Below, piece after piece: positions 16,481 to 25,506 of a stretch of DNA of 40,124 nt. The stretch comes from Bacteroidota bacterium. Lineage in GTDB: Bacteria > Bacteroidota > Ignavibacteria > Tepidaquicellales > Tepidaquicellaceae. The position numbers and the translations under genes are program-made. Position 1 is the stretch's first letter, and each line of letters begins with the position of its first letter. The DNA lies in the NCBI GenBank assembly GCA_018266875.1, contig JAFDZR010000040.1, forward strand, positions 1-40,124. The letters are read 5' to 3'. A model generated the notes under the pieces. That model saw only the letters and a list, made by a program, of their open reading frames with translations, searched no databases and had not been told where the DNA came from.

Positions 16481-18274
16481 TTAGTTTGAAACTTCCTCTT
16501 CCTTATACTGAAGCTGATAAAGTTTGAAATAAAGCCCGCCTTTTTCAAGAAGCTCCTGATGCGTTCCCATTTCCTTTATTTCGCCTTTGTGCATGACGAT
16601 TATTTTATCGCAGTTTTGAATTGTGGAAAGTCTGTGCGCTATGATAATGGACGTCCTTCCTTCTATGAGTTTTTTGATTGCATTCTGAATTAGTATTTCC
16701 GTATTGGTATCTACGCTTGAAGTTGCCTCATCAAGTATAAGTATCTTAGGGTCATATGCCAGAGCCCTGGCAAATGATATTAACTGCTTCTGTCCGACTG
16801 ATAACGTCGAACCTCTTTCGTTTACAAGCTTGTGCAGCTTTTCCGGATGGGAATCAATGAACTGCCGCAGACCTGTGTTATCAATTGCATCATAGATTTT
16901 CTCATCGCTGATTTTACTGTTGTTCAGATTTATATTGGATTTAATGTCACCTGAAAAAAGAAAAACATCCTGAAGAACTATGGCAATGTTCTTTCTTAGT
17001 TCCTGCTGCTGCAGGTCTTTTATATTCACTCCGTCAAGAAGTATCTCTCCGCTCTGCACATCATAAAATCTCGTAAGAAGATTTATAATGGTTGACTTTC
17101 CGGCTCCGGTGGCGCCGACAAATGCTACCTTCTCTCCGGAGTTGATCCTGAAATTAATGTTCTTTAAGACGTATTCACCTTCATTGTAAGCAAAACTGAC
17201 ATTCCTGAATTCAATATTTCCCCGGACATCCTTTAAGTCCAGAGGTTCTTCGATATCCGTAACAGTGGCTTTCTCGTCAAGAAGTGCAAAGATCCTTTCG
17301 CTTGAAGCCATTGCAGTCTGAAGTATATTGTATTTTTCGGAAAGATCCCTGATAGGTCTGAAGAACATTTCCGTGAATTGTATAAAAGAGATCAGCACTC
17401 CTACTGATACCGCTTTCTGAACCACTTCGCCTCCGCCGTACCAGATTATTAGTCCGGCTGAAACAGCGCTCAGAAGTTCGACGACCGGAAAAAATACTGC
17501 ATAGTAAAATACGCTTTTCTTGTTCTGTTCCGTATGCTCCCTGTTGATATCCTCAAACTCTTTAATAGTCCTTCTTTCCTTTACAAAATACTGAACGATC
17601 GTTACACCCGATATGTGCTCCTGTATATAGGAATTTAGTTTTGCAATGAGTATCCTGATTCTTCTGTAGGATTCCCTTACTTTTTTTCTGAAAACGGCCG
17701 TTGCATAAATAAGCAAAGGAAGCACGGACAGCGTAACAAGCGTCAGTGTAAAATCAAGCGAGAACATAAAGTAAAGTATCCAGAATAAAAGGAATATATC
17801 ACCGAATGCAGTTACCAGGCCGGAAGAGAAAACTTCAAACAGCACTTCGACATCACCCGTAACCCTTGTAACGATTCTGCCGATGGGATTTCTGTCAAAG
17901 AATTTCAGGTCCAGCGACAGGATGTGTGAATAGATTTTCTTTCTGAGATCATAAATTATTTTCTGTCCTATCCAGCTCGTAAGATATGTCATTCCGTACT
18001 GAATTATTCCCTGCACAACGAGCGTGCCGAGCATGATCAGAATTATGAACTGCAGTCCGGGCAGATCCTTATTCATGATTTTATCATCTATGGCAATCGG
18101 AGTGAGCCGCGGTCTGAGTGCTGCCAGCGCCGAGATCGATATGGTGAGGAAAGTCGCAAAGACAATATATCTTGTATAAGGCTTGAAGAATCCGAGCAGT
18201 CTCTTCAGTATCTTCGGATCTATGTCCTTTGTAAGTGTATCCTCTTCGCCTTTATTTATGATCTGGTCAGCCAA
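16481..18274 (-). CDS. ABC exporter subunit with catalytic site (MdlB/BmrD-like)
   Basis: 597-residue half-transporter: six transmembrane helices (about 30-320), then an ATPase domain. Walker A is GATGAGKST, the signature is the variant LSVGQKQLISFARAL, and Walker B is ILILDEATSSVDT with the catalytic glutamate present. The switch histidine is in IIAHRLS. Together with the preceding gene, whose Walker B glutamate is replaced, this is the pattern of heterodimeric exporters such as BmrCD, TM287/288 and MdlAB, which move drugs or lipids out of the cell. The start is TTG at 18274, nine bases after the stop of the partner gene. Substrate unknown. Confidence 0.9.
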   Translation of the reverse strand: MADQIINKGEEDTLTKDIDPKILKRLLGFFKPYTRYIVFATFLTISISALAALRPRLTPIAIDDKIMNKDLPGLQFIILIMLGTLVVQGIIQYGMTYLTSWIGQKIIYDLRKKIYSHILSLDLKFFDRNPIGRIVTRVTGDVEVLFEVFSSGLVTAFGDIFLLFWILYFMFSLDFTLTLVTLSVLPLLIYATAVFRKKVRESYRRIRILIAKLNSYIQEHISGVTIVQYFVKERRTIKEFEDINREHTEQNKKSVFYYAVFFPVVELLSAVSAGLIIWYGGGEVVQKAVSVGVLISFIQFTEMFFRPIRDLSEKYNILQTAMASSERIFALLDEKATVTDIEEPLDLKDVRGNIEFRNVSFAYNEGEYVLKNINFRINSGEKVAFVGATGAGKSTIINLLTRFYDVQSGEILLDGVNIKDLQQQELRKNIAIVLQDVFLFSGDIKSNINLNNSKISDEKIYDAIDNTGLRQFIDSHPEKLHKLVNERGSTLSVGQKQLISFARALAYDPKILILDEATSSVDTNTEILIQNAIKKLIEGRTSIIIAHRLSTIQNCDKIIVMHKGEIKEMGTHQELLEKGGLYFKLYQLQYKEEEVSN

Positions 18275-18283
18275 TTAATAATT

Positions 18284-20035
18284 TTAAAATTCTTTGATCT
18301 CTTCTTCGAGCAGCTGCTTCTTGTACAGGTCAAAATAAATCCCGCCCGCTGATATTAGTTCGTTGTGCGTACCCTCTTCAGCAATTTTAGAATGACTTAT
18401 GACAATGATATTGTTTGCATTCTTTATTGTTGATATCCTGTGCGAAATGATTATACTCGTTCTGTCTTTCATTACGGATTTAAGTTCCTGAAGAATTTCT
18501 TCTTCAGTCTTTGTGTCCACAGCGGATAATGAATCATCCAGTATAAGTATCTCCGGTCCTTTATATATTGCCCGCGCAATTGAAGTCCTCTGCTTCTGTC
18601 CGCCGGAAAGCGTTATCCCGCGCTCACCGAGAATGGTTTTGAACTCACGCGGGAATTCTTCCACGTCCTTGTAAAGTCCCGATTTTTTTGAAGCACTTAT
18701 CACTTCTTCTTCATTTACCGTGTCACTCGAATATGAAATATTTTTTTCGATTGAAGTGGAGAAGAGGAATGATTCCTGCGGAACAATCCCAACCGATCTT
18801 CTCAGTACATTCAGAGGAATTTTCTTAATGTCAGTCCCGTCAATGAAAATTTTTCCTTCAGTCACATCCCAGACTCTCGGGATCAGATTGATCAGCGTGC
18901 TTTTTCCCGAGCCGGTATGTCCTATGATACCGAGTGTGGTTCCTTTCCGTATCTTCAGGTTTATGTTCTTAAGCGAATAATTATTTGACAGAGGATATTT
19001 GAATGAAACATTTTCAAATACTATTTCGCCTTTAATGTCATTCTGCGTAATTTCCTTATCCGTGAATTCATTATCTGCAATGTCGGGTTTTACGTTTAGA
19101 ATGTTCAGAAGTCTCTGCATGGAAGGTGCCGCTCTCTGCACCAGATTTATGATCCATCCGAATGCGATCATAGGCCAGGTGAGCTGTCCGAGATATATAA
19201 GGAATGAGGAAAGATTTCCGAGGGACATACTGCCTTCCATGATTTTTATCCCGCCGTAATATATTACAATTATCACGGAAAGACTTGTCAGGAGAAACAT
19301 CATCGGAAATGAGAATGCCTGAACTTTTGCAAGACTCAGATTCTTTCTCTGATAATCAAACGAGATATTGTCAAATTCAAGTTTTTCATTTCTTTCCCTT
19401 ACATATGATTTTATAACTCTTATTCCCGAGAAGCATTCCTGCGCCTTAGAGGTCAGATCGGAAAATATCCTGTAAACTTTCAGTGATCTGTTGAATGTAA
19501 GTTTGCCCACTTTGTAAACTATGAAAGTAATAAATGGAAGCGGAGCCAGCGCAAGTAATGTTACGGAAGAATTTATGGAAAAAAGTATTATAAGAGTAAA
19601 TAAAATCCTGGTGAATGTCTGAAATGAATACATTATCCCGGGACCGACGAAGTTTCTTATATTGCTTATGTCATTTGTGGCGTGAGCCATCAGATCTCCT
19701 GTGGACCTGGTATTGTAAAATACTCTGGAAAGTTTCTGAAGATGAGAAAAGAAATCATTCCTGAGATCGTTCTCAATTTCCCTTGATACAACGATAAGCG
19801 TCTGTCTTGTAAGGAACAGAAAAGTGCCGCGCATTGCAACGATAAAAAGACCTGCTAAAGCGTAAGTAAGCAGACTGTATCGGAGAGTTCCGTTAGTAAG
19901 ATCATCAATGGCGGCTCCTATAACCAGCGGATAAATGCTGTCTACTGCATTGGAAAATATTATGAACACAAAACCGCCGTAGATCTTTTTTCTGAATTTC
20001 TTAAGGTAAGGTAAAAGTGATAATAGATATTTCAT
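18284..20035 (-). CDS. ABC exporter subunit with degenerate site (MdlA/BmrC-like)
   Basis: 583 residues from the ATG at 20035; a TTG three codons earlier (20044) is also open. Six transmembrane helices (about 15-300) precede the ATPase domain: Walker A GHTGSGKST, intact signature LSGGQKQRTSIARAI, Walker B ILILDDSLSAVDT, and switch histidine IISHRIS. The aspartate in place of the catalytic glutamate after Walker B, with the intact signature here and the variant one in the partner, matches the non-catalytic half of BmrC/MdlA-type heterodimers. First gene of the pair. Confidence 0.9.
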   Translation of the reverse strand: MKYLLSLLPYLKKFRKKIYGGFVFIIFSNAVDSIYPLVIGAAIDDLTNGTLRYSLLTYALAGLFIVAMRGTFLFLTRQTLIVVSREIENDLRNDFFSHLQKLSRVFYNTRSTGDLMAHATNDISNIRNFVGPGIMYSFQTFTRILFTLIILFSINSSVTLLALAPLPFITFIVYKVGKLTFNRSLKVYRIFSDLTSKAQECFSGIRVIKSYVRERNEKLEFDNISFDYQRKNLSLAKVQAFSFPMMFLLTSLSVIIVIYYGGIKIMEGSMSLGNLSSFLIYLGQLTWPMIAFGWIINLVQRAAPSMQRLLNILNVKPDIADNEFTDKEITQNDIKGEIVFENVSFKYPLSNNYSLKNINLKIRKGTTLGIIGHTGSGKSTLINLIPRVWDVTEGKIFIDGTDIKKIPLNVLRRSVGIVPQESFLFSTSIEKNISYSSDTVNEEEVISASKKSGLYKDVEEFPREFKTILGERGITLSGGQKQRTSIARAIYKGPEILILDDSLSAVDTKTEEEILQELKSVMKDRTSIIISHRISTIKNANNIIVISHSKIAEEGTHNELISAGGIYFDLYKKQLLEEEIKEF

Positions 20036-20143
20036 CGGATACAATAATGATGAATATAACTTTTAAAAAATTTAATTTTGAGGATTTAATTAATGAAAAA
20101 TAGGAAACTCAAAAGTATAAAAAATACTTCGGGTTAAATGGAT

Positions 20144-20932
20144 TTAAGAAGCAGGGTCAAATACAAAATTGGGACGTTCGTAAAGTACTTTAAAACCGTA
20201 TCTGAGCAGATTCCTGTATGATTCATTATCAATGTGAGTTTCGGATGTGATATATTTACAGCCGGCATCACGGGCGGCTTTAATTCTTTCCGCAATTAGC
20301 GCTCCCTGCGCGCCTCTGCCCCGGTATTCAGGAAGAGAAGCAGCGAAGCAGTTCCATGCAGTATTCCCGTGAATAAAAACAGTTCCCGTAGCAACCGGCT
20401 TATCATTATCGTAAGCCAAGAAATGTTTCCAGTCACTTTTTCCGGTTACTGAAGAAACAAGAGGTGTTATTTCAGATGGCATATCAAATACTGAACATAC
20501 CAGTCCGGCAAAAACTTTTCCTTCTTCTGCATTTATTTCTCTAATTTTAAGATCACTTTTTGTTTTTACATCTTCATCAGTATCCCTGCAGAATCTGGCC
20601 CAGTAATTTTTTACAGAGAATTTTTTTTCAGTAAGGAAGTCTTTTAATTTTTCATCCACTAAATGCGGCGGGATCTGAATTGCGTATATACCTTTTCTTC
20701 CTTTAAAAAAATCCATTATCTCTGAGATCAGGTTCCTTTCAGGAATTTCCGTAAATCCCATCACTCTGCTGAAAGAAAATCCCGGAAAAATGTCTGTCCT
20801 TGCAGCTGTAATATTCCCGAATCTTTTTACCATTCCTTTGCATATCGACATCTCTTTCTCTGTCGGAAATGAATGCATTTGAAATATTGCTTTGGCTTCT
20901 GTGGTTTCCGCTAATTCAGATAAGTATTCCAT
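20144..20932 (-). CDS. GNAT-family N-acetyltransferase
   Basis: 262 residues. The C-terminal half (about 120-262) is a GNAT domain with acetyl-CoA binding motif YRGRGAQGALIAERI and the following TSETHIDNESYRNLLRYGFK, the usual end of the fold. The first ~120 residues are a second, unrecognised region that may be a divergent GNAT copy or substrate-binding domain. The substrate cannot be predicted. It is a stand-alone gene, separated from the ABC pair by about 108 bp and from nth by a long empty region. Confidence 0.8.
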   Translation of the reverse strand: MEYLSELAETTEAKAIFQMHSFPTEKEMSICKGMVKRFGNITAARTDIFPGFSFSRVMGFTEIPERNLISEIMDFFKGRKGIYAIQIPPHLVDEKLKDFLTEKKFSVKNYWARFCRDTDEDVKTKSDLKIREINAEEGKVFAGLVCSVFDMPSEITPLVSSVTGKSDWKHFLAYDNDKPVATGTVFIHGNTAWNCFAASLPEYRGRGAQGALIAERIKAARDAGCKYITSETHIDNESYRNLLRYGFKVLYERPNFVFDPAS

Positions 20933-21445
20933 TTTGCGATGAAAGTTTTTTAGTTTATTTCTTAAGTGGTACTTTCATTGTTTTAAAATTGACTCTCTTA
21001 TTCGGTTTAGTGAAAAAGATTTAATCTATAAGTTTGTTCATTATTATTTTAGCCAAAGCACAGATATAGTTTTCAGTTATTCGGTTTTTTAAACTTACGT
21101 TTTTAGCTGCATATTTTCAATAAATTTATTTTTTGTATATGCATAAAAATGATATATAAACTAATTCCCGGTAATTTAATCCCTGAACAGGTTTATTCAC
21201 AATCCGGAATTGGGAACATTTAAATATGAATGATTTTATATTTTTTAATTTCCTTTGTTTGATAGTAATAGTTTCAAAGTGAAATGAGATTAAAATTCTC
21301 CTTTGCTATTTTCTGCCTTGGTAGTAATGCGTTTGCTTTTACAAAAGCTCATGGGATCAGGAAGAAATAAAGAATCCGCATAATCAAGGTTGAGACTCTT
21401 AACTTTCAAATGTAAATTTATTTAAATATTTTACAAAATAAATTT
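20933..21445. other. Gene-free 513-bp divergent region
   Basis: An A+T-rich region between the GNAT gene (minus) and nth (plus). No RNA gene, terminator or repeat was recognised. The longest suggestive frame is 28 codons at 21284-21370, with a hydrophobic start ending NAFA, but nothing supports its expression. It may contain decayed coding DNA and the promoters of both flanking genes. Confidence 0.6.
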
Positions 21446-22093
21446 ATGAAAAAAACTGATCTTAAGAAACTTTCATCGGAAATCATCAGAAGATTTGCTG
21501 CTGAATATCCTGACGCAGTTTGTCATCTTGAATTCAGATCGCCTTTTGAACTAATAGTCTCTACCGTTCTCGCTGCGCAATGTACTGATATCAGGGTAAA
21601 TATGGTAATGACTCCTTTGTACAAAGCCAGATATAAAAAACCGACTGACATTCTGAAAGACGGGATCGAAGGTTTCAGAGAGAATATTAAATCCATAAAT
21701 TTTTTTAACAATAAAGCCAAAGCCGTCCTTTCGATCTGCGAAACTCTTGAAAATAAATTCGGAGGAAAAGTGCCGGGTAATATGGAAGACCTTACATCCC
21801 TAACCGGAGTGGGAAGGAAATCCGCCAGCGTAGTTCTCGGAAATTGTTTCGGTAAAAAAGACGTGATAATTGTTGACACACATCTGAAAAGAGTCGCCGC
21901 GCGTCTCGGTCTGATAGAAAATGACAATCCCGAAAAAATTGAAACGGAACTTAAAGAGATAATACCGCCTGACGAACAGTTTCATTTCTCAATGCGTATC
22001 GGCGAACACGGGAGACAGATCTGCAAGGCAAAAAAACCGGATTGCGGCGACTGTTTCCTGAGTGATATCTGTATAAGCGCATTCAAAGTATAA
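21446..22093 (+). CDS. nth: Endonuclease III
   Basis: DNA glycosylase/AP lyase that removes oxidised pyrimidines in base excision repair. 215 residues, typical. The helix-hairpin-helix is LTGVGRKSASVVLG with catalytic lysine K125, the catalytic aspartate is D144 in IVDTHLKRV, and the [4Fe-4S] cluster ligands are C193, C200, C203 and C209 in the C-x6-C-x2-C-x5-C spacing. It is followed after 24 bases by a KdsC-like phosphatase gene, probably one transcript. Confidence 0.96.
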   Translation: MKKTDLKKLSSEIIRRFAAEYPDAVCHLEFRSPFELIVSTVLAAQCTDIRVNMVMTPLYKARYKKPTDILKDGIEGFRENIKSINFFNNKAKAVLSICETLENKFGGKVPGNMEDLTSLTGVGRKSASVVLGNCFGKKDVIIVDTHLKRVAARLGLIENDNPEKIETELKEIIPPDEQFHFSMRIGEHGRQICKAKKPDCGDCFLSDICISAFKV

Positions 22094-22117
22094 CTGATAA
22101 AACTAAAATAAAAAAAT

Positions 22118-22615
22118 TTGAAAAAAAGAAAACCTGACCTTACAAAAATAAAGGTGATTCTGATGGATCTCGACGGATGTCTTACAACCGGACATATTCT
22201 TTACACCAGCGCCGGAGAAAACATTAAAATGTTCCACACTCATGACGGCTTTGGAATTGTAAGGGCAAGAGAGCTGGGAATTATCTTTGCCGTTATCAGC
22301 GGAATGAGTTCGAAGGTAAATAAAATGAGAACCGACAAACTCGGGATACAACATCTTTACGAGAATATTGACAATAAGCTGATCCCGTTCGGCGAACTAA
22401 AGAAAATGTACGGCTTGAAAAATGAGAATTTCGCTTATATCGGTGACGATGAATTCGACATTCCTCTTTTAATGAAGGTCGGATTTTCCTGCTGTCCGAA
22501 CAGCGCGGTGGATGAAGTGAAAAAGCGCGTCCATTATATCTGTAAAAAAAACGGAGGCGAAGGAGCTGTAAGAGAGATGATAGACAAAATCCTGAAAAAG
22601 AAGAAACTTCTGTAA
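22118..22615 (+). CDS. HAD phosphatase, KdsC-like
   Basis: 165 residues from a TTG start (22118); the first in-frame ATG would fall inside the catalytic motif, so TTG is required. HAD superfamily class C0 phosphatase: nucleophile D17 and general acid D19 in LMDLDGCLT, motif II serine in VISGMSS, and motif IV GDDEFD (109-114). The layout and size fit 3-deoxy-D-manno-octulosonate 8-phosphate phosphatase (KdsC), which supplies Kdo for lipopolysaccharide. The same fold also serves phosphatases of nonulosonate and other keto-sugars, and a NeuB-like gene occurs at 29.5 kb. No kdsA or kdsB adjoins. Confidence 0.83.
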   Translation: MKKRKPDLTKIKVILMDLDGCLTTGHILYTSAGENIKMFHTHDGFGIVRARELGIIFAVISGMSSKVNKMRTDKLGIQHLYENIDNKLIPFGELKKMYGLKNENFAYIGDDEFDIPLLMKVGFSCCPNSAVDEVKKRVHYICKKNGGEGAVREMIDKILKKKKLL

Positions 22616-22698
22616 TTCGGGATCTCCGGTCATATTGAGATTGAAATTCCGCGAAAAAAATTTTTGTCTGTAAAAAAAGAAATTAAAATGCGGGAACA

Positions 22699-23775
22699 TT
22701 GCCATTAAAGATCCTACACATAGCGCCGCAGAACTTTGCGGGAATGCCGCTTGATTTTGTGAAGATGCACAGAAGATCCGGTCACGAGTCATCTCTTGTC
22801 ACTCTTTACAGAAATACTCTTGATTTCGAAGAAGACATTTGTCTGGGACTGCCTCTGCCCACCGGCAGAAGAGCAAAAGCCTGGCGTGACAGGAAAGCCG
22901 AAGATCAGTCAGCAGACATTCTTAAATATGCCGGTGCGAAAAATTTCGCCGAGAAATTATATTTTAAATACAGAGACTTCAAGAACAGAAGCGTTATTAA
23001 CGATGCGGTAAAAAGATATTCACTGTTTGATTTTGACATATATCATTTCGACGGCGGAATGGATTTTTTCAGGGACTTGAGTTTTGCTCGCGAACTTAAA
23101 AAGAGAAACAAGAAAATTGTATGCTGTTATTTCGGAAGCGATCTCAGAAGCCGCGGCATTTTCAGAGAGCTTGATGAAATGAGCGATCTGAATCTTACGG
23201 TTGAGTTTGATCATCTTTCCCTTCACAAAAACATACACTATGTATTTTTTCCGTTTGACCTAAAAGCTTTCCGGATCTCAAAAAAGAATAATAAAAAGCT
23301 GAAGATAATTCATTCACCTACAAACAGAAAATTCAAGGGAACTGACAAGATCATCAATGTCATGAATGAAATTGAAAAGAAGAGGGAAATTGAATTTATT
23401 CTTCTTGAAAATACGGAAAGGAGTAAAGTGCTTGAGATAAAAAAAGAATGCGACCTTGCAATAGACCAGGTGGGCGGTGAATTAGGAGGCAGCGGATACG
23501 GTAAAAATTCAATTGAGAATCTTTCCTTTGGAATACCTACCTTTACCGAATTTACCGGAGATTATCTTCTTTTTCTTGAGAGGAATCCTTTTATACATTC
23601 TACAATCGAAACGCTGGAAGAGAACATGATTAAACTGATAGACAATGAAGATCTGAGAAATGACGTTTCCGCCAAGGGAAGGAAATGGGCAGAAGATCAT
23701 CATTCTTTTGAAGCCGTAAATAAAAAGCTTACGGAATATTACCGTGAATTCAATATATCCTCTGATGACAACTGA
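22699..23775 (+). CDS. Glycosyltransferase, GT-B fold
   Basis: 358 residues from a TTG at 22699. No nearby in-frame ATG exists; an ATG at 22688 is out of frame and opens only six codons that overlap the TTG start, so it might couple translation or signal a sequencing indel. The N-terminus LKILHIAPQNFAGMPLDFVK is a GT-B nucleotide-sugar transferase start. The C-terminal donor region is DLAIDQVGGELGGSGYGKNS followed by SFGIPTFTEF. No specific sugar can be assigned. The gene overlaps the start of a flippase gene, and the pair suggests a cell-surface polysaccharide pathway. Confidence 0.8.
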   Translation: MPLKILHIAPQNFAGMPLDFVKMHRRSGHESSLVTLYRNTLDFEEDICLGLPLPTGRRAKAWRDRKAEDQSADILKYAGAKNFAEKLYFKYRDFKNRSVINDAVKRYSLFDFDIYHFDGGMDFFRDLSFARELKKRNKKIVCCYFGSDLRSRGIFRELDEMSDLNLTVEFDHLSLHKNIHYVFFPFDLKAFRISKKNNKKLKIIHSPTNRKFKGTDKIINVMNEIEKKREIEFILLENTERSKVLEIKKECDLAIDQVGGELGGSGYGKNSIENLSFGIPTFTEFTGDYLLFLERNPFIHSTIETLEENMIKLIDNEDLRNDVSAKGRKWAEDHHSFEAVNKKLTEYYREFNISSDDN

Positions 23776-25255
23776 TCCTCATGTAAAAAAACTTTTTTCC
23801 CATACGATAATATACGGGCTCGGCATTGTTTTAAACCGTTCGGTGAATTTTATTCTGCTTCCTGTCTACACAAAATATTATTCGCCTCAGGATATCGGTA
23901 TGCTTACTCTGCTCCAGTCAATTTCATTTTTCCTGCTTGTCATATACGCTCTTGGAATGGAAACATCTTTCATGAAATTTTTTATTGAAGAGAAGAACAT
24001 TAAAATGAAATCGGAAATATATTCCTCTACGATGATATTCCTTCTTTTATTCTCAATCGTCGTTTCCTCTGTTATTTTTTTCCTATCTGATAAGGTAGTG
24101 GCTTTCTTTGAGTTCTCAGATGTAAATACAAGCATTCTCCTTTTGAAAATCCTCTGCGTTCTGATGGTTGCAGATACGGTTTACAGATTCCCACTGCTGC
24201 TTTTCCGGGCTGAGCTGAATGCAAAAACATACGCTTATATAAACCTGCTTACATTCATAGTAAACATAATCAGTAATATTGTTCTGATAGTATTTCTGGA
24301 AATGGGGATCGAGGCGATTTTATACAGTTATATTTTGTCCGTTGCAGTCACACTCATAGTCAGCATTCTGATGACAGGCAGATATCTGACTTTCAGAGTT
24401 TCCGCTGCGAGAATAAGAATCATGCTGAAGTACGGAAATAAATTCATATACATAGGACTCTGCCTGATTCTTATTGACATGTCAGACAGATTTTTCCTGA
24501 AATATTTTTTCAATGAGAAAGTTGTAGGGATCTACTGGGCGAATTACCGTCTTGCAACAGTAATGAGTCTTGTAATAGCTGCGTTTAAGTTTTCATGGAC
24601 ACCGTATTTTCTCAATCTTTCGGATAATCAGGAGAATAAAAAAATTATTTCGAATATATTCACTTATTTCTGTTTTGCAGGGCTTTCACTGTTTCTGATC
24701 TTTTCACTGCTCATAGATCAGTTTGTAAAGATCAATGTGCTTGGAATACAATTCCTCGATGAAAAATACATACACGGTCTGAGCATTGTTCCGCTCGTTC
24801 TGCTTGCTTATTTTTTTTCCGGGGCATATTCTACGCTCAATGCCGCTCCATTTTTTACTGACAAGACTTTTCTTATTTTAATCATATCCGCTGCCGGACT
24901 TCTTGTGAACATAGCCATGAATTTTTTACTGATACCGGTTATGGAAATGAACGGCGCAGCGGTGTCCACGCTTATTACTTATTTCACTATGTTTGTGATA
25001 ATGTATTATTATTCCCAGAAGATCTACAGAATTGATTATGAGTGGAAAAGAATTTTTAAAATCAGTCTGCTGGCTTTTGTTTTTTTCTCGGTCAGCATCA
25101 CAGCGGAAAAACTGTTCAATGAAATTAATTCCGTGCAGATTGCAGTAAATATCTTTCTTATACTTGTTTATTTTTATGTTATCAACAGATTCGGGATTGT
25201 GGATTTAAGATCTGCCGGCAGGATGTTCTCAAGATCTGCAGCAGGTAGCAGATAA
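23765..25255 (+). CDS. Polysaccharide flippase (Wzx/MOP superfamily)
   Basis: 496 residues from the ATG at 23765, which overlaps the glycosyltransferase end by 11 bases; a GTG at 23744 is also in frame. About 12-14 transmembrane segments, with the family-typical N-terminus SHTIIYGLGIVLNRSVNF and the second helix pair PVYTKYYSPQDIGMLTLLQS. Such proteins move undecaprenyl-linked sugars across the inner membrane. Overlap with the glycosyltransferase shows they act in one pathway. The gene ends six bases before the converging moaD. Confidence 0.88.
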   Translation: MTTDPHVKKLFSHTIIYGLGIVLNRSVNFILLPVYTKYYSPQDIGMLTLLQSISFFLLVIYALGMETSFMKFFIEEKNIKMKSEIYSSTMIFLLLFSIVVSSVIFFLSDKVVAFFEFSDVNTSILLLKILCVLMVADTVYRFPLLLFRAELNAKTYAYINLLTFIVNIISNIVLIVFLEMGIEAILYSYILSVAVTLIVSILMTGRYLTFRVSAARIRIMLKYGNKFIYIGLCLILIDMSDRFFLKYFFNEKVVGIYWANYRLATVMSLVIAAFKFSWTPYFLNLSDNQENKKIISNIFTYFCFAGLSLFLIFSLLIDQFVKINVLGIQFLDEKYIHGLSIVPLVLLAYFFSGAYSTLNAAPFFTDKTFLILIISAAGLLVNIAMNFLLIPVMEMNGAAVSTLITYFTMFVIMYYYSQKIYRIDYEWKRIFKISLLAFVFFSVSITAEKLFNEINSVQIAVNIFLILVYFYVINRFGIVDLRSAGRMFSRSAAGSR

Positions 25256-25261
25256 ATAAAT

Positions 25262-25495
25262 TTACCCGCCGGCAAAAGGGGGCAGAAGAGCAAATTCATC
25301 CCCGTCTCTGAGAACGGTATTTTCATTTATCATTTCCAGATTGACTGCAATTCTGTATCCAGCTTTTTTAAGTTCAGGATAAACAACTTTCAGATGATCA
25401 TCAAGACTGTCTGAATCATTAACATCCCCGACCAATTCGGAATCTTTTCCGGTTATCTCAGCAGTCATTCCGAAATACAGAACTTTTACTTTCAT
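25262..25495 (-). CDS. moaD: Molybdopterin synthase sulfur-carrier subunit MoaD
   Basis: A 77-residue ubiquitin-fold protein ending in the diagnostic ALLPPFAGG, whose terminal Gly-Gly is thiocarboxylated to donate sulfur to precursor Z. The start is KVKVLYFGMTAEITGK, typical for MoaD. It is the last gene of the molybdenum cofactor run, 11 bases after moeA. The large subunit MoaE and the cyclase partner MoaC are not in the window. ThiS is an alternative small Gly-Gly protein, but the context decides for MoaD. Confidence 0.93.
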   Translation of the reverse strand: MKVKVLYFGMTAEITGKDSELVGDVNDSDSLDDHLKVVYPELKKAGYRIAVNLEMINENTVLRDGDEFALLPPFAGG

Positions 25496-25506
25496 GTGTT
25501 TTATGT

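Noticed and set aside
21284-21370. 28-codon frame with a signal-peptide-like start in the empty region before nth
   Set aside because: Too short, no conserved context and no clear initiation signal; the hydrophobic start can arise by chance in A+T-rich DNA.
22688-22708. ATG at 22688 as the glycosyltransferase start
   Set aside because: It is out of frame with the glycosyltransferase and meets a stop after six codons; the TTG at 22699 is in frame and matches the family N-terminus. A sequencing indel could change this.
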